Shown here: positions 54,993-63,194 of the stretch, piece after piece
Numbering within the stretch: the stretch's first letter is position 1
Layout: each line of letters starts with the position of its first letter
Source: Caldicellulosiruptor bescii DSM 6725
GTDB lineage: Bacteria > Bacillota > Thermoanaerobacteria > Caldicellulosiruptorales > Caldicellulosiruptoraceae
Assembly: GCF_000022325.1 (NCBI RefSeq)
Contig: NC_012034.1
Span: 1,983,501 to 2,047,500 of the forward strand
Direction: 5' to 3'
DNA length: 64,000 nt
Notes under the pieces: generated by a model
Told to the model about the DNA's origin: nothing
Seen by the model: only the letters and a program-made list of their open reading frames with translations
Database searches by the model: none
Position numbers and translations under genes: made by a program

Positions 54993-55070
54993 TCAATATC
55001 ACCTGGTCAAAATTATACCTTTTTTGCATTGTTATTTTCAACTGTTGTGACCTCCTCTCATTTGAAGATT

Positions 55071-56195
55071 TTATAAATTCCTTGACATAAACTCCAAAGC
55101 ATCTTTTTGCATATTTAAATTAAATTCATGCCCATTTGGATAAAATTTGTATTCAAATTGGTTACCACAATCAAAATTCATAAAGTAACTTTTTATTCTT
55201 TCTACAGAAGACTGCATTGCATCTTTTGGAAAGAGACTATCATACTCACACTGCATAATAAAGAGTTTTCTTGGAGCAATCAAAGCTGCAACATCAGGCA
55301 GGTCAAGAACCCTTGTAAAACCAGGAATATGAACCATAAAAGTATGTCTCGCAGTTTTGCCAAGCATTCTTCTAAACTCTGACATGAATGCAATGATGAT
55401 GCTACATTTTATTTCATTTCTGAGGCTACTTAAAAAAAGTGTCCTAAAACCCCCTAAGGAAAATCCCATGAGACCAATTCTGTTTTTGTCTACATCCTCT
55501 CTTTGCAAGAGATAGTTAAACCATGCCAAGTCTTCGTTTAACAAAATACTTGGCCAGTTTGTACCATATAGATTGATATTCTTAAACATCATAGGTTCAA
55601 GCTGTGAGGATATTTTATTGAAAATCCGGATGTACTCATAAGAACCTTTTTCATAATTCAAAAGATTATCTATTAAGTTGTCATCTGTTAAAAGACTAAT
55701 TAACTCAGCAGGAAGCCTTCTTTTTCCAAAATAAAATGCATCGGGAGAAAATACAGCAAATCCGTTTTTTACAAACTCTAACGCCCACGGCAATGATGAA
55801 TAAAATTTTTTCTGGTATTCATTGACAAAAGTCTGGGTATTGTCTTGCCTGTATATTCTTTCTTTACCATAATAATAAAATCCACCATGGTCATGCAAAA
55901 TAACCACCACAGGATAAGGTGGATTCAAATTCATTGGTTTTAAAAATACAGCTTCTGAGTGAATACCATTTAAATTTCCAGCTATAATCTCTTCTTTAAA
56001 TTCACCATGGTCACTCTCAAATTTTTTAGCTTCCTTGAATATTAGGCTTAAATTCAGGTAAAGAAGTGACGACAATTTATCTACAATTTCTCTTTGCTCA
56101 TCAAAAGTTTTCTGATTTGAAACTTCTTCTCCCCACTTGGTGTTTTCAGACAAGCTGGTATGCTTTCCAAAGTATTTCTCAAAAATTTCTAACAT
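55071..56195 (-). CDS. Alpha/beta hydrolase, acetylxylan-esterase/Abhydrolase_7-like
   Basis: A 374-residue cytoplasmic serine hydrolase. The oxyanion region is VVILHDHGGFYYYGKERI, the nucleophile Ser is in GLMGFSLGGFRTL (about residue 247), the acid Asp is in CEYDSLFP and the catalytic His in YPNGHEFN. It probably deacetylates sugars or oligosaccharides, which fits its original operon with the GH42 gene; the exact substrate is unknown. Before the IS607 insertion the two genes were about 28 bases apart. Confidence 0.83.
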   Translation of the reverse strand: MLEIFEKYFGKHTSLSENTKWGEEVSNQKTFDEQREIVDKLSSLLYLNLSLIFKEAKKFESDHGEFKEEIIAGNLNGIHSEAVFLKPMNLNPPYPVVVILHDHGGFYYYGKERIYRQDNTQTFVNEYQKKFYSSLPWALEFVKNGFAVFSPDAFYFGKRRLPAELISLLTDDNLIDNLLNYEKGSYEYIRIFNKISSQLEPMMFKNINLYGTNWPSILLNEDLAWFNYLLQREDVDKNRIGLMGFSLGGFRTLFLSSLRNEIKCSIIIAFMSEFRRMLGKTARHTFMVHIPGFTRVLDLPDVAALIAPRKLFIMQCEYDSLFPKDAMQSSVERIKSYFMNFDCGNQFEYKFYPNGHEFNLNMQKDALEFMSRNL

Positions 56196-56257
56196 TTATT
56201 ATCCCCTCAAGAATATCATTTTTTTATGCGTTGTTAATTAACGTTGAACTTGTTCTT

Positions 56258-56286
56258 ATTATACTACAACTTTTCTTTGGATTGAA
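56258..56286 (-). promoter_or_regulatory. Promoter of the esterase-GH42 operon, with nearby palindrome
   Basis: Minus strand: TTCAAT, a 17-base spacer and TATAAT. Just downstream, at 56233-56242, the perfect palindrome GTTAATTAAC lies in the early leader where a sugar-responsive repressor could bind (inference). No regulator gene is adjacent. Confidence 0.55.
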
Positions 56287-56396
56287 TGATTTTGATGTTT
56301 TGCAAATTAAGATTAATATCAATATTTTAAGATATTTAAAAAGGTTGCAAATTCATTGATTTGATTTTATAATTTAAATTGTGTTATAAAATATAT

Positions 56397-56472
56397 GCGC
56401 CCGTAGCTCAGAGGATAGAGCGTAGGACTTCGAATCCTGTGGTCGGGGGTTCGACTCCCCCCGGGCGTGCCA
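56397..56472 (+). tRNA. tRNA-Arg (anticodon TCG)
   Basis: 76 bases folding as a complete cloverleaf. The acceptor is GCGCCCG/CGGGCGT with a G-U closing pair, the D arm is GCTC/GAGC, and the anticodon loop CTTCGAA gives anticodon TCG. The T arm is GGGGG-TTCGACT-CCCCC, and CCA is encoded. Confidence 0.96.
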
Positions 56473-56642
56473 AGTGGGATGTATCAAGGATTGAAAGGTG
56501 GTAGTAAAAGTTGGAAATCGGGATTAAAAAGCACCAAGTCCTTTGGTGAATGTATACCACAGGATTTGCACATTGCCACAGGACTACCAAACGGCAAGCC
56601 ATAGCCACCAATCGCAATAAAAATGCGAGAGGTGGTTTTATT

Positions 56643-56774
56643 ATGTCCAAAAGAAGCGTTATTAAAATGGATTGGCGGGAAGCCTTACAGCAATTCCTGT
56701 TTTACAAGCGTGCTGAAGGGAGAAGTGAATTAACGCTTAGAGATTATGAATACCATGTAACACACTTTTTTTGA
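56643..56774 (+). pseudogene. N-terminal fragment of a tyrosine recombinase/integrase
   Basis: 43 residues from the ATG at 56643 (GAGAGGTGG upstream). The segment WREALQQFLFYKRAEGRSEL and the following TLRDYEYHVTHFF matches the SAM-like core-binding domain that begins phage/XerC-type integrases. It ends at a TGA inside a run of seven Ts; the next frame stops soon after, so nothing of the catalytic domain remains. It lies just downstream of tRNA-Arg, a usual integration site. Confidence 0.7.
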
Positions 56775-57089
56775 ACTTACTCCTATGAGCAAGACTTTTT
56801 AGCTATAAGAAGTAATATACTATGATAAACCAATAAAGCTTTAAAAAAATTTTTGTGCCATTGATTTTTGCTATACTATTGTAAAACATTTTGTTCCTTC
56901 TTTGAGTTTGTCTTTAGCTTTTTGTTTTTCTTTTTTGATCATCTTATATTATTCTCTTATTCTTCACATTGCAAGGATGTATTTTCTATTTTAAGTTCTA
57001 TGAAAATTTTATACTATGTTTTATATTCTTTGCACACATACTAAAGAAATATTTTTCCTCTCTATTAAATTCTTTTACCACATTTTATA
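56775..57089. other. AT-rich non-coding stretch
   Basis: About 315 bases with no supportable open frame, RNA fold or repeat. Probably debris of the integrated element plus the upstream region of the arsenic operon. Confidence 0.4.
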
Positions 57090-57118
57090 TTGACAAAAAA
57101 GTGTCAATCTTGTATTAT
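57090..57118 (+). promoter_or_regulatory. arsR promoter with overlapping operator
   Basis: Perfect TTGACA, a 17-base spacer and TATTAT. The inverted repeat TTGACA-N6-TGTCAA (57090-57107) covers the -35 and spacer, where ArsR would block RNA polymerase until it binds arsenite. Autoregulation of ars operons in this way is established for the family. Confidence 0.75.
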
Positions 57119-57163
57119 ATATGAGTGTAGTTGCATATAATCATAGAATGAGGAGAGGTAATT

Positions 57164-57535
57164 ATGAACTTAGCTGAAATTTTAAAAATTCTTGGTGATG
57201 AGTGCAGACTTCGAATAATCAATCTACTTTTGGAACAGAGGCTTTGTGTGTGCGACATAGAAAAAATATTGGGCACAACACAGTCTAATACTTCAAGGCA
57301 TCTAAACAAACTGAAAGTGGCTGGTGTTTTATCGGCTTCAAAAAAATCACAGTGGATATATTACAGTATGAACGAAAGGTTTTTACAAGAAAATGAAAAG
57401 TTAATTGAATTTCTAAAGGAAAAGTTTTCTCAGCAAGAGATTTTCGGAAAGGATCTAATTCGGTTAAAAGAGTTGAAAGAAAAAGGCAAAGAGTGTGAGC
57501 ATGTTTTAACAAAAGTGCAAAGGAGTGATATTTAA
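57164..57535 (+). CDS. arsR: ArsR-family arsenic repressor
   Basis: A 123-residue winged-helix repressor. The metal site is the Cys-Val-Cys in QRLCVCDIEKIL (about residue 28). The recognition helix is TQSNTSRHLNKLKVAGVL. The C-terminal tail is long and charged with one more Cys. It starts the arsR-arsC-acr3 operon. GAGGAGAGG precedes the ATG. Confidence 0.93.
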   Translation: MNLAEILKILGDECRLRIINLLLEQRLCVCDIEKILGTTQSNTSRHLNKLKVAGVLSASKKSQWIYYSMNERFLQENEKLIEFLKEKFSQQEIFGKDLIRLKELKEKGKECEHVLTKVQRSDI

Positions 57536-57536
57536 A

Positions 57537-57950
57537 ATGAAACCAAGTGTTGCTTTTGTATGTGTTGGCAATTCATGTCGAAGCCAGATGGCAGAAGGTT
57601 TTGCTAAACACTATGGAAAAGATTTGATTGAAGTATACAGTGCAGGAACAGATATCGCAAAAGAGGTAAACCCGCTTGCCATTGAGGTCATGAAAGAGGT
57701 TGGAATTGATATCTCTTCACATTTCCCAAAGACAATATTCGATATCCCCAAAGAGGTAGACTTTTTAATCACAATGGGATGTGGTGTTGAGTGTCCGTTT
57801 ATCCCATGCAAGGTCAAAGAAGATTGGGGACTACCTGACCCAGCAGGAAAGCCTATTGAAGAATTTAGAAAAGTAAGAGATGAAATAGAAAAAAAGGTAT
57901 TGGAGCTGCTTGAACGAATTAAAAAAGAATATTATGGGGAGGGAAAATAA
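57537..57950 (+). CDS. arsC: Arsenate reductase (low-molecular-weight phosphatase type)
   Basis: About 137 residues reducing arsenate to arsenite. The catalytic loop CVGNSCRS (CX5R, about residue 8-15) and the second cysteines in TMGCGVECP form the three-cysteine relay of thioredoxin-coupled Ars[12 protein letters not shown] holds the general-acid Asp. It begins 1 base after the arsR stop; the ATG at 57537 (AAGGAG upstream) is preferred over an earlier in-frame codon. Confidence 0.94.
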   Translation: MKPSVAFVCVGNSCRSQMAEGFAKHYGKDLIEVYSAGTDIAKEVNPLAIEVMKEVGIDISSHFPKTIFDIPKEVDFLITMGCGVECPFIPCKVKEDWGLPDPAGKPIEEFRKVRDEIEKKVLELLERIKKEYYGEGK

Positions 57951-57952
57951 AA

Positions 57953-58999
57953 ATGGAGCAGAAAAAAGGTTTGTCATTTCTGGACAGATTTTTGACAGTT
58001 TGGATTTTGCTTGCTATGATTGTAGGTGTTCTGATAGGGTACTTTTTCCCAAACTTTGCAAATGTGTTAAATAGACTTAGCATTGGAACAACGTCAATTC
58101 CAATTGCTATTGGGTTAATTTTGATGATGTATCCTCCTCTTGCAAAAGTAAGATATGAAGAGATAGGAAAGACAAAAGCAGGTAAAAAACCTTTTGGAAT
58201 AGCAATCTTATATAACTGGTTTATAGGACCTATTGTCATGTTTTTGCTTGCCATCTTGCTTTTGAGAGATTATCCACATTATATGATAGGAGTAATATTG
58301 GTAGGCTTGGCTCGATGCATTGCAATGGTCCTTGTGTGGAATGACCTTGCAGATGGTGACAGGGATTTTGTTGCAGGGCTTGTTGCTCTCAATGCAATCT
58401 GGCAGGTTCTGACCTATTCAGTACTTGCATATGTGTTTATAAAGATACTTCCTCCACTTTTTGGAATAAGCACATCTGCAATTGCTTTGCATATTTCAAT
58501 GAAAGAAATAGCAATTTCGGTGTTTATTTATCTTGGTATTCCTTTTATAGCTGGAGTATTGACAAGAATTTTTTTGGTCAGAAAAAACGGCAGAGAATGG
58601 TACGAAAAGAATTTTGTGCCCAAGATAAGTCCAATAACCTTGGTAGCACTGCTTTTTACAGTCATTGTGATGTTCTCATTAAAAGGAAAGTATATTGTTA
58701 CACTTCCACTTCATGTATTGAGAATAGCAATACCACTTTCGCTGTATTTTGTTATAATGTTTTTGATAACATTCTTTACATCATATAAAAGAAAATATCC
58801 TTATCCTGAGAGTGCAACTGTTGGTCTGACAGCAGCAAGCAATGACTTTGAACTTGCAATTGCAGTTGCTGTTGCAACCTTTGGTTTAGGGTCTGGTGAA
58901 GCCTTTGCAACAGTTATTGGTCCTCTGATTGAAGTTCCTGTTATGCTTCTTTTGGTAAATGTTGCTCTATTTTTGAAAAAGAAACTTTATGCTAAATAA
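57953..58999 (+). CDS. acr3: Arsenite efflux permease, ACR3 family
   Basis: A 348-residue protein with ten membrane helices. The essential Cys of ACR3 lies in [19 protein letters not shown] (helix 4), and [20 protein letters not shown] (helix 9) is the conserved unwound region. It exports arsenite made by ArsC. It follows arsC by 2 bases. Confidence 0.95.
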   Translation: MEQKKGLSFLDRFLTVWILLAMIVGVLIGYFFPNFANVLNRLSIGTTSIPIAIGLILMMYPPLAKVRYEEIGKTKAGKKPFGIAILYNWFIGPIVMFLLAILLLRDYPHYMIGVILVGLARCIAMVLVWNDLADGDRDFVAGLVALNAIWQVLTYSVLAYVFIKILPPLFGISTSAIALHISMKEIAISVFIYLGIPFIAGVLTRIFLVRKNGREWYEKNFVPKISPITLVALLFTVIVMFSLKGKYIVTLPLHVLRIAIPLSLYFVIMFLITFFTSYKRKYPYPESATVGLTAASNDFELAIAVAVATFGLGSGEAFATVIGPLIEVPVMLLLVNVALFLKKKLYAK

Positions 59000-59022
59000 A
59001 AGAGGAATTATTAAAGTTAGTG

Positions 59023-59056
59023 ACATCCCTACAAACAGTAGGGATGTTTTTATTTT
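59023..59056 (+). terminator. Terminator of the arsenic operon
   Basis: ACATCCCTAC and GTAGGGATGT form a perfect 10-bp stem with a five-base loop, followed by TTTTATTTT. Confidence 0.9.
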
Positions 59057-59065
59057 GAAATTCAA

Positions 59066-59099
59066 AAAATAAGCTGTCCGCTCTTTTTTCGGACAGCTT
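59066..59099 (-). terminator. Terminator of the ferredoxin/HdrA-like operon
   Basis: Minus strand: AAGCTGTCCG and CGGACAGCTT form a perfect 10-bp stem, followed by ATTTTTT. The core resembles the ldh and rpsT terminators. Confidence 0.88.
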
Positions 59100-59112
59100 G
59101 TTAATAAAATTT

Positions 59113-59478
59113 TTATTTATTTTCTTCAACCGCTTTTTTAATGGCATCAATTGCTTGTTGAGTGTCCATATTCCTAATTTCAACACCTATATGTTTTTCT
59201 TTTGGAAAACCTATCGCCTCAAAAGCATCACGGTACATTTTCTTTTGCATTGTTGGATCGCAGCCTGCCACATAAAGCTGATCTATCTCGGCACCTTTGA
59301 GTAGTTCTCTCAAATACTTATCACCATCATCAGAGCAAAGCTGTGGATGCAATCCTACCCATTCAAATATGCCTTCTCTTCTTAAACTGTTTAACACCTC
59401 GAAAATATCCATCTTATGAAATGAAGGACATGTTCCTTGGCAAACACAAAGCAACAAACCTCTTTTCATATCTTTCAC
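59113..59478 (-). CDS. HdrA N-terminal-domain-like iron-sulfur protein
   Basis: About 119-121 residues. Cysteine motifs match the N-terminal domain of heterodisulfide reductase subunit A without its FAD part: LCVCQGTCPSF near the start, LCSDDG in the middle, and YVAGCDPTMQKKMYRDAFEAIG. In HdrA such cysteines bind a [4Fe-4S] cluster. It may form an electron-transfer unit with the ferredoxin just upstream. It begins with a GTG overlapping the ferredoxin stop (GTGA), or with the ATG at 59469. Confidence 0.72.
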   Translation of the reverse strand: MKDMKRGLLLCVCQGTCPSFHKMDIFEVLNSLRREGIFEWVGLHPQLCSDDGDKYLRELLKGAEIDQLYVAGCDPTMQKKMYRDAFEAIGFPKEKHIGVEIRNMDTQQAIDAIKKAVEENK

Positions 59479-59690
59479 CTCTCCTCTCCAAAATACTTTA
59501 TAGCCTCATTAGGGCAGATTTTTTGACATCCTCTACAAAACTCAACACAATTATCAGGATTTTTTACATTTGGATATCCATCTTGACCTATCTCATAGAC
59601 ATCATGAGGGCAAAAATTTACGCACTGATAACACTGAATACATTTTTCTTTGTCTATGATAGGATACCAATTCTTAGCCAAAATTATCAT
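59475..59690 (-). CDS. Two-cluster [4Fe-4S] ferredoxin
   Basis: A 71-residue ferredoxin. Cluster I ligands come from CIQCYQCVNFCP and cluster II from CVEFCRGCQKICP, the latter with an extra residue before the second Cys. The GGGAG lies directly before the ATG; a TTG three codons later (giving AKNWYPIID) has better spacing. It heads the two-gene operon with the HdrA-like gene. Confidence 0.88.
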   Translation of the reverse strand: MIILAKNWYPIIDKEKCIQCYQCVNFCPHDVYEIGQDGYPNVKNPDNCVEFCRGCQKICPNEAIKYFGEER

Positions 59691-59743
59691 CTCCCTTCGA
59701 AAACTTAAAAATTTCTGAGTTTTTAAATATGCGAATTATAAGT

Positions 59744-59763
59744 ATATTTGAATAATCAAATAT
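59744..59763. promoter_or_regulatory. ArsR-type operator of the ferredoxin operon
   Basis: Perfect inverted repeat ATATTTGA-N4-TCAAATAT within the minus-strand promoter region (TTGACA lies at its upstream edge). It has the same half-site pattern and spacing as the site in front of the neighbouring ArsR gene. Confidence 0.65.
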
Positions 59764-59789
59764 ATTTGTCAAAAAAAATCACTCAGTTT

Positions 59790-60071
59790 CTAATCAAAAA
59801 ACTTTTTCTTAACAGTCTGTATCAAATCCAAACTTTCTCTATCTTTTAGATTGTAAAAAACTCTATTGCCTTCTCTTCTGTCTTCTACTATTTCCATACT
59901 TCTCAAAATAGTTAAATGACGGGAAATGTGAGATTGATCAAGGTTTAATATCTCCATCATTTCACATACACATCTCTCTTTTTCTGCTACTAACTCTATT
60001 ATCTTTATTCGTGTTGGATGAGAAAGTGCCTTAAAATACTCTGCCATTTTTTTGTAACTTTTTTCTAACAT
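59790..60071 (-). CDS. ArsR/SmtB-family metal- or redox-sensing repressor
   Basis: About 93 residues: a winged-helix repressor with LSHPTRIKIIELVAE, a Cys-x-Cys in KERCVCEMMEIL, the recognition helix DQSHISRHLTILRSMEIV and the wing RREGNRVFYNL. The CVC site suggests arsenite-, cadmium- or thiol-type sensing. A matching operator lies just upstream of its own gene and another before the ferredoxin gene. The ATG at 60071 has AAAGGGG upstream. Confidence 0.88.
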   Translation of the reverse strand: MLEKSYKKMAEYFKALSHPTRIKIIELVAEKERCVCEMMEILNLDQSHISRHLTILRSMEIVEDRREGNRVFYNLKDRESLDLIQTVKKKFFD

Positions 60072-60096
60072 ACCAAAACCCCTTTCAAACAAATTA

Positions 60097-60114
60097 TATT
60101 CGATTATTCGAATA
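60097..60114. promoter_or_regulatory. ArsR-type operator between the ArsR gene and the C_GCAxxG_C_C gene
   Basis: Perfect inverted repeat TATTCGA-TTAT-TCGAATA, the same layout as the site at 59744-59763 (TATTTGA-N4-TCAAATA). It lies in the short divergent region and could act on both flanking genes. Confidence 0.65.
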
Positions 60115-60196
60115 ATGTCAAGAGCTGTTTTTTAAAAATGTGTATGCTATAATATAACAAAATATAGCAAATCTTTGATGAAGGTGCAGCATTTAA

Positions 60197-60643
60197 ATGA
60201 ACAGAAGTGAACTTGCCAAGGAAAAATTCCTAAGTGGATTTACTTGTTCTCAGGCAGTCTTTTCCACTTACAGTACTGAGCTCGGCCTGGACGAAAAAAA
60301 CGCAGCAAAGATTGCTTGCCCTTTTGGTGGCGGTTTAGGAAGCTTAGGCCATGTATGCGGAGCAGTTACAGGCGCTTTGATGTTGATTGGATTAAAATAC
60401 GGAAGTTCGGAGCCTCAAGACAAAGAATCAAAAGCAAATGCATACTCAAAGGTTAGGGAATTCGTAAAAAAGTTTGAAGAAAGAAACAAGACTATAATAT
60501 GCAAAGAATTATTGGATTGTGATATCAGCACACCTGAGGGAAGAAAGTATGCCGAAGAAAATGGTTTATTTAAAAAGGTTTGCCCCAAATTTGTAAAAGA
60601 TGCAGCTGAGATAATTGAGGAAATGTTATTTAAAAAAGAATAA
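60197..60643 (+). CDS. C_GCAxxG_C_C family redox-type protein
   Basis: A 148-residue protein with the family's cysteine pattern: FTCSQAVF, IACPFGGGLG, HVCGAVTGALMLIG, IICKELLDCDI and KVCPKFV. These proteins are often near electron-transfer or metal-related genes; the exact activity is not known to me. Divergent from the ArsR gene, and thus a likely member of its regulon. A TATAAT at about 60149-60154 may be its -10. Confidence 0.87.
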   Translation: MNRSELAKEKFLSGFTCSQAVFSTYSTELGLDEKNAAKIACPFGGGLGSLGHVCGAVTGALMLIGLKYGSSEPQDKESKANAYSKVREFVKKFEERNKTIICKELLDCDISTPEGRKYAEENGLFKKVCPKFVKDAAEIIEEMLFKKE

Positions 60644-60648
60644 TGGCA

Positions 60649-60679
60649 GGGTTGGGATTTCTTAGCCCCAACCCCTTTT
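60649..60679 (+). terminator. Terminator after the C_GCAxxG_C_C gene
   Basis: GGGTTGGG pairs with CCCAACCC around ten bases, followed by TTTT. Confidence 0.85.
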
Positions 60680-60725
60680 ATATTCTAATTTTAAGCCATC
60701 CTATTATATCCCTATAAGAAATTCA

Positions 60726-63191
60726 TTAAATTTTAATGTAAAATCCCGTCCTTTCAAAAAATTCATCTGATATTTTTTTTAAAATTTCTTCCTGTACCCC
60801 TTCACTTAGTTTTATCTTTACCTCTCTTGTTGAAGGATAAATGCTGGGATTTTTTTGAATCTCTATACTGTATTTCGACAATATCTCTTTTAGTATATTT
60901 ATCATCTCAACCTGATTTATTGACTGAGACACTTTTATATCCCAGCCGGTTTTCTCTGAGAGTTCCTCAATCTTGTCTTTATACCTCTCACCCACAAAAG
61001 GTGTCACAAACGAAAGTTCTATATATTTTCCACCTTCTTTAATACTTTTTTTGTAAATTTTATCTTTTTCATTTTCAAAATAGAGGTCAATCAAAAGAAG
61101 TGCTTTGTTTTGCTCCATCCTTGGCTTTTGCAAATCTATCTTTTCTTCTTGTTTTTTGCCCTCCACATCAAATATCAGGCTAACTCCAGTTTCTTCTAAA
61201 AATTTCTCAGATACTGTCTTCATTTCTTCAAAATCTTCTTTTATTCTTGCCACAATAGCGTTTATAACTGGATTATATGAAAATTTCAACAAATTTACAT
61301 TATAACCTTTTAGAACATTTTTAATATATTCTGAAGCATACGTGAGATTGACATTAGGATTTATATCAACCTTCCAGAGTGTCAAGTTTTCAAATTCTTT
61401 TATTTTTTCTTCAATCTTTTTTGAAACTGCTGGAAAGTGAAAGTAAAATGTAACCACTTTGTTTTCAATATCCATACCAACCTTATACAGTCCATATTCT
61501 GAAAACATTCCAAATGCAAGCTCTCGCATTTTGTTCTGCTCCATAGGCTTTGGCTTTAACCTTTCTTCTACCTCTTGGGCAGATAAAATTCTAAATAGGT
61601 AGGGTTTTCTGGGGTTTTGTTCAAAATAAACCGACTTCTTTAAGAGTTCAAATACCCTATTTACTTCATCTTTTTCTAAAAATTCTTTTCCATTCCAAAT
61701 CAAAATGGCATGTTCAGCAGTTATGTGATTTGACTCTTGTTTATTCTCTACAAGGTACTGCCACAAAAGTTTCAAGTTCTCTTCATTTAAAAGTTCTTGA
61801 TTGTTCAGTTTCTTAACATTGAAAAATGATAGCTGCTTTCTTGGCTTTTCAATTGAAATTGAATTTATCTCACCATTTTGCGGAACAATTATATTTGCTT
61901 CAAGCTCCTTTACTGCCATATCCGAAATCTGCAAAATTGCATCTTCACTGCCATGTGCAAAAATGACCGTCCTTGGTCTGAGCGTTGCCAAAAATCCAAG
62001 TATTCTATCTCTGTCGCTATGTGCTGAAAGCCCATACTTTTCAACCCTGCACTTTACTTCATATTCTTTGCCATTTAGCTCAATCTTTCTCTCATTCTCC
62101 GGAAGTTCGGCAAGTTCAAGAAGTTTTCTTCCAGGCGCTTCTTCGTCTTGATACCCTGTTATTGCAATCAGCGCATTTTGACTCTGTACAATCTTTTCAG
62201 CATAAAAAACAGAAGGTCCTCCTGTGAGCATACCCGAGCTTGAGATTATAACACATGGGTCTGAAGAAGAAATTATTTCCTCTCTTTGTTTTTTGTCAGA
62301 TACAACATTTATATTATCTGCGAAAAATATTTCTTCTCCTTTTAACACTCTCTTGTAATATCGCGAAGACAAATAAGTAGGGTTATTTCTATAAACTCTT
62401 ATAACTTCCCTTACCATTCCATCAATGAAAACATTAAAACTGACCTTTCTTTTTTTCATATAGTTTCTGAGGATAAGAATAATCTCCTGAGCTCTTCCAA
62501 TCGCAAAAGCAGGAATTAAAACCTTTCCACCTTGAGATATAACCTCTGCTACTGTGTTAAAAAGCCTTTCTTCTTCAAAATTTCTGTTTGTGTGAAGCCT
62601 GTCACCATAGGTTGATTCACATATGACAACATCAGGTCTAATTTTGGGAACTGAAGCTTTGTCAACAGTCAACTGTCTGTCTGCTGAAAAGTCGCCTGTG
62701 TAAAGTATGCTGCCTTCTTGAGTCTGAATAAATATCATGGAAGCACCAAGGATATGGCCTGCCGGGAAAAATGTTACCTTAATCCCTTCAATGGGTTCAA
62801 ATGTATAGTTAAATCCATAGGTAAGGGTTCTATCAAGCAAATCTTCTACATTTTTCTCAGCATAAATAGGTATTTCATCCTCTGCAATCTCCATTATCCT
62901 CAAGCTATCATACAAAAGTACCTTTATCAAATCTTTTGTTGGCTGATTTGCATAAAAGAAAATATGAGGATACTCTCTTGCAATTAGAGGAAGGCTTCCT
63001 ATATGGTCAAGGTGAGCATGCGAAATAAGACAAACATCAACACCGCCAAGCTCGCGAAGAAGTTGCAAGTTTGGGAGCTTGTCTTCTTTCATTCTTATAC
63101 CAGAGTCAATTAAGATGTTCTTGCCACCAGCTTTTATTAAAACACAAGACGCACCAACCTCTTTAGCACCACCTAAGAAAACTATCTCCAT
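60726..63191 (-). CDS. Beta-CASP metallo-beta-lactamase nuclease with long C-terminal extension
   Basis: An 821-residue protein. Residues 1-450 form an RNA-processing metallo-beta-lactamase/beta-CASP nuclease: SHAHLDHIGSLPL, AGHILGAS, LYTGDFSADRQ, ESTYGDRLH, the beta-CASP insert with PAFAIGRAQEIILIL, ISSSGMLTGGP, SAHSDRDRI and FAHGSEDA. The further 370 residues include repeated alpha/beta segments (VKIKLSEGV, KVVTFYFHFP) that I do not recognise. It resembles archaeal CPSF/YSH1-type enzymes rather than RNase J. It follows the EamA gene by 3 bases. Confidence 0.85.
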   Translation of the reverse strand: MEIVFLGGAKEVGASCVLIKAGGKNILIDSGIRMKEDKLPNLQLLRELGGVDVCLISHAHLDHIGSLPLIAREYPHIFFYANQPTKDLIKVLLYDSLRIMEIAEDEIPIYAEKNVEDLLDRTLTYGFNYTFEPIEGIKVTFFPAGHILGASMIFIQTQEGSILYTGDFSADRQLTVDKASVPKIRPDVVICESTYGDRLHTNRNFEEERLFNTVAEVISQGGKVLIPAFAIGRAQEIILILRNYMKKRKVSFNVFIDGMVREVIRVYRNNPTYLSSRYYKRVLKGEEIFFADNINVVSDKKQREEIISSSDPCVIISSSGMLTGGPSVFYAEKIVQSQNALIAITGYQDEEAPGRKLLELAELPENERKIELNGKEYEVKCRVEKYGLSAHSDRDRILGFLATLRPRTVIFAHGSEDAILQISDMAVKELEANIIVPQNGEINSISIEKPRKQLSFFNVKKLNNQELLNEENLKLLWQYLVENKQESNHITAEHAILIWNGKEFLEKDEVNRVFELLKKSVYFEQNPRKPYLFRILSAQEVEERLKPKPMEQNKMRELAFGMFSEYGLYKVGMDIENKVVTFYFHFPAVSKKIEEKIKEFENLTLWKVDINPNVNLTYASEYIKNVLKGYNVNLLKFSYNPVINAIVARIKEDFEEMKTVSEKFLEETGVSLIFDVEGKKQEEKIDLQKPRMEQNKALLLIDLYFENEKDKIYKKSIKEGGKYIELSFVTPFVGERYKDKIEELSEKTGWDIKVSQSINQVEMINILKEILSKYSIEIQKNPSIYPSTREVKIKLSEGVQEEILKKISDEFFERTGFYIKI

Positions 63192-63194
63192 TTT

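Larger units (their letters stand above)
52873..55052 (-). mobile_element. IS607-family insertion element
   Basis: About 2,180 bases carrying a tnpA-tnpB pair, inserted between an esterase gene and the GH42 gene. Both ends carry GG on the minus strand (55051-55052 and 52871-52872), the core dinucleotide used by IS607 serine transposases. Removing the element and one GG restores GAGAGGAGG followed by CTTTTATAATGGGC, an ideal Shine-Dalgarno eight bases before the GH42 ATG. No target duplication beyond GG is seen, as expected. Subterminal palindromes lie at the right end. Confidence 0.82.

Noticed and set aside
52871-55011. CCTGGTCAA occurring at both ends of the IS607 element, as if a 9-base target duplication
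   Set aside because: The left copy is part of the tnpA ribosome-binding region inside the element, and IS607 does not make target duplications. The GG junction reconstruction explains the site better.
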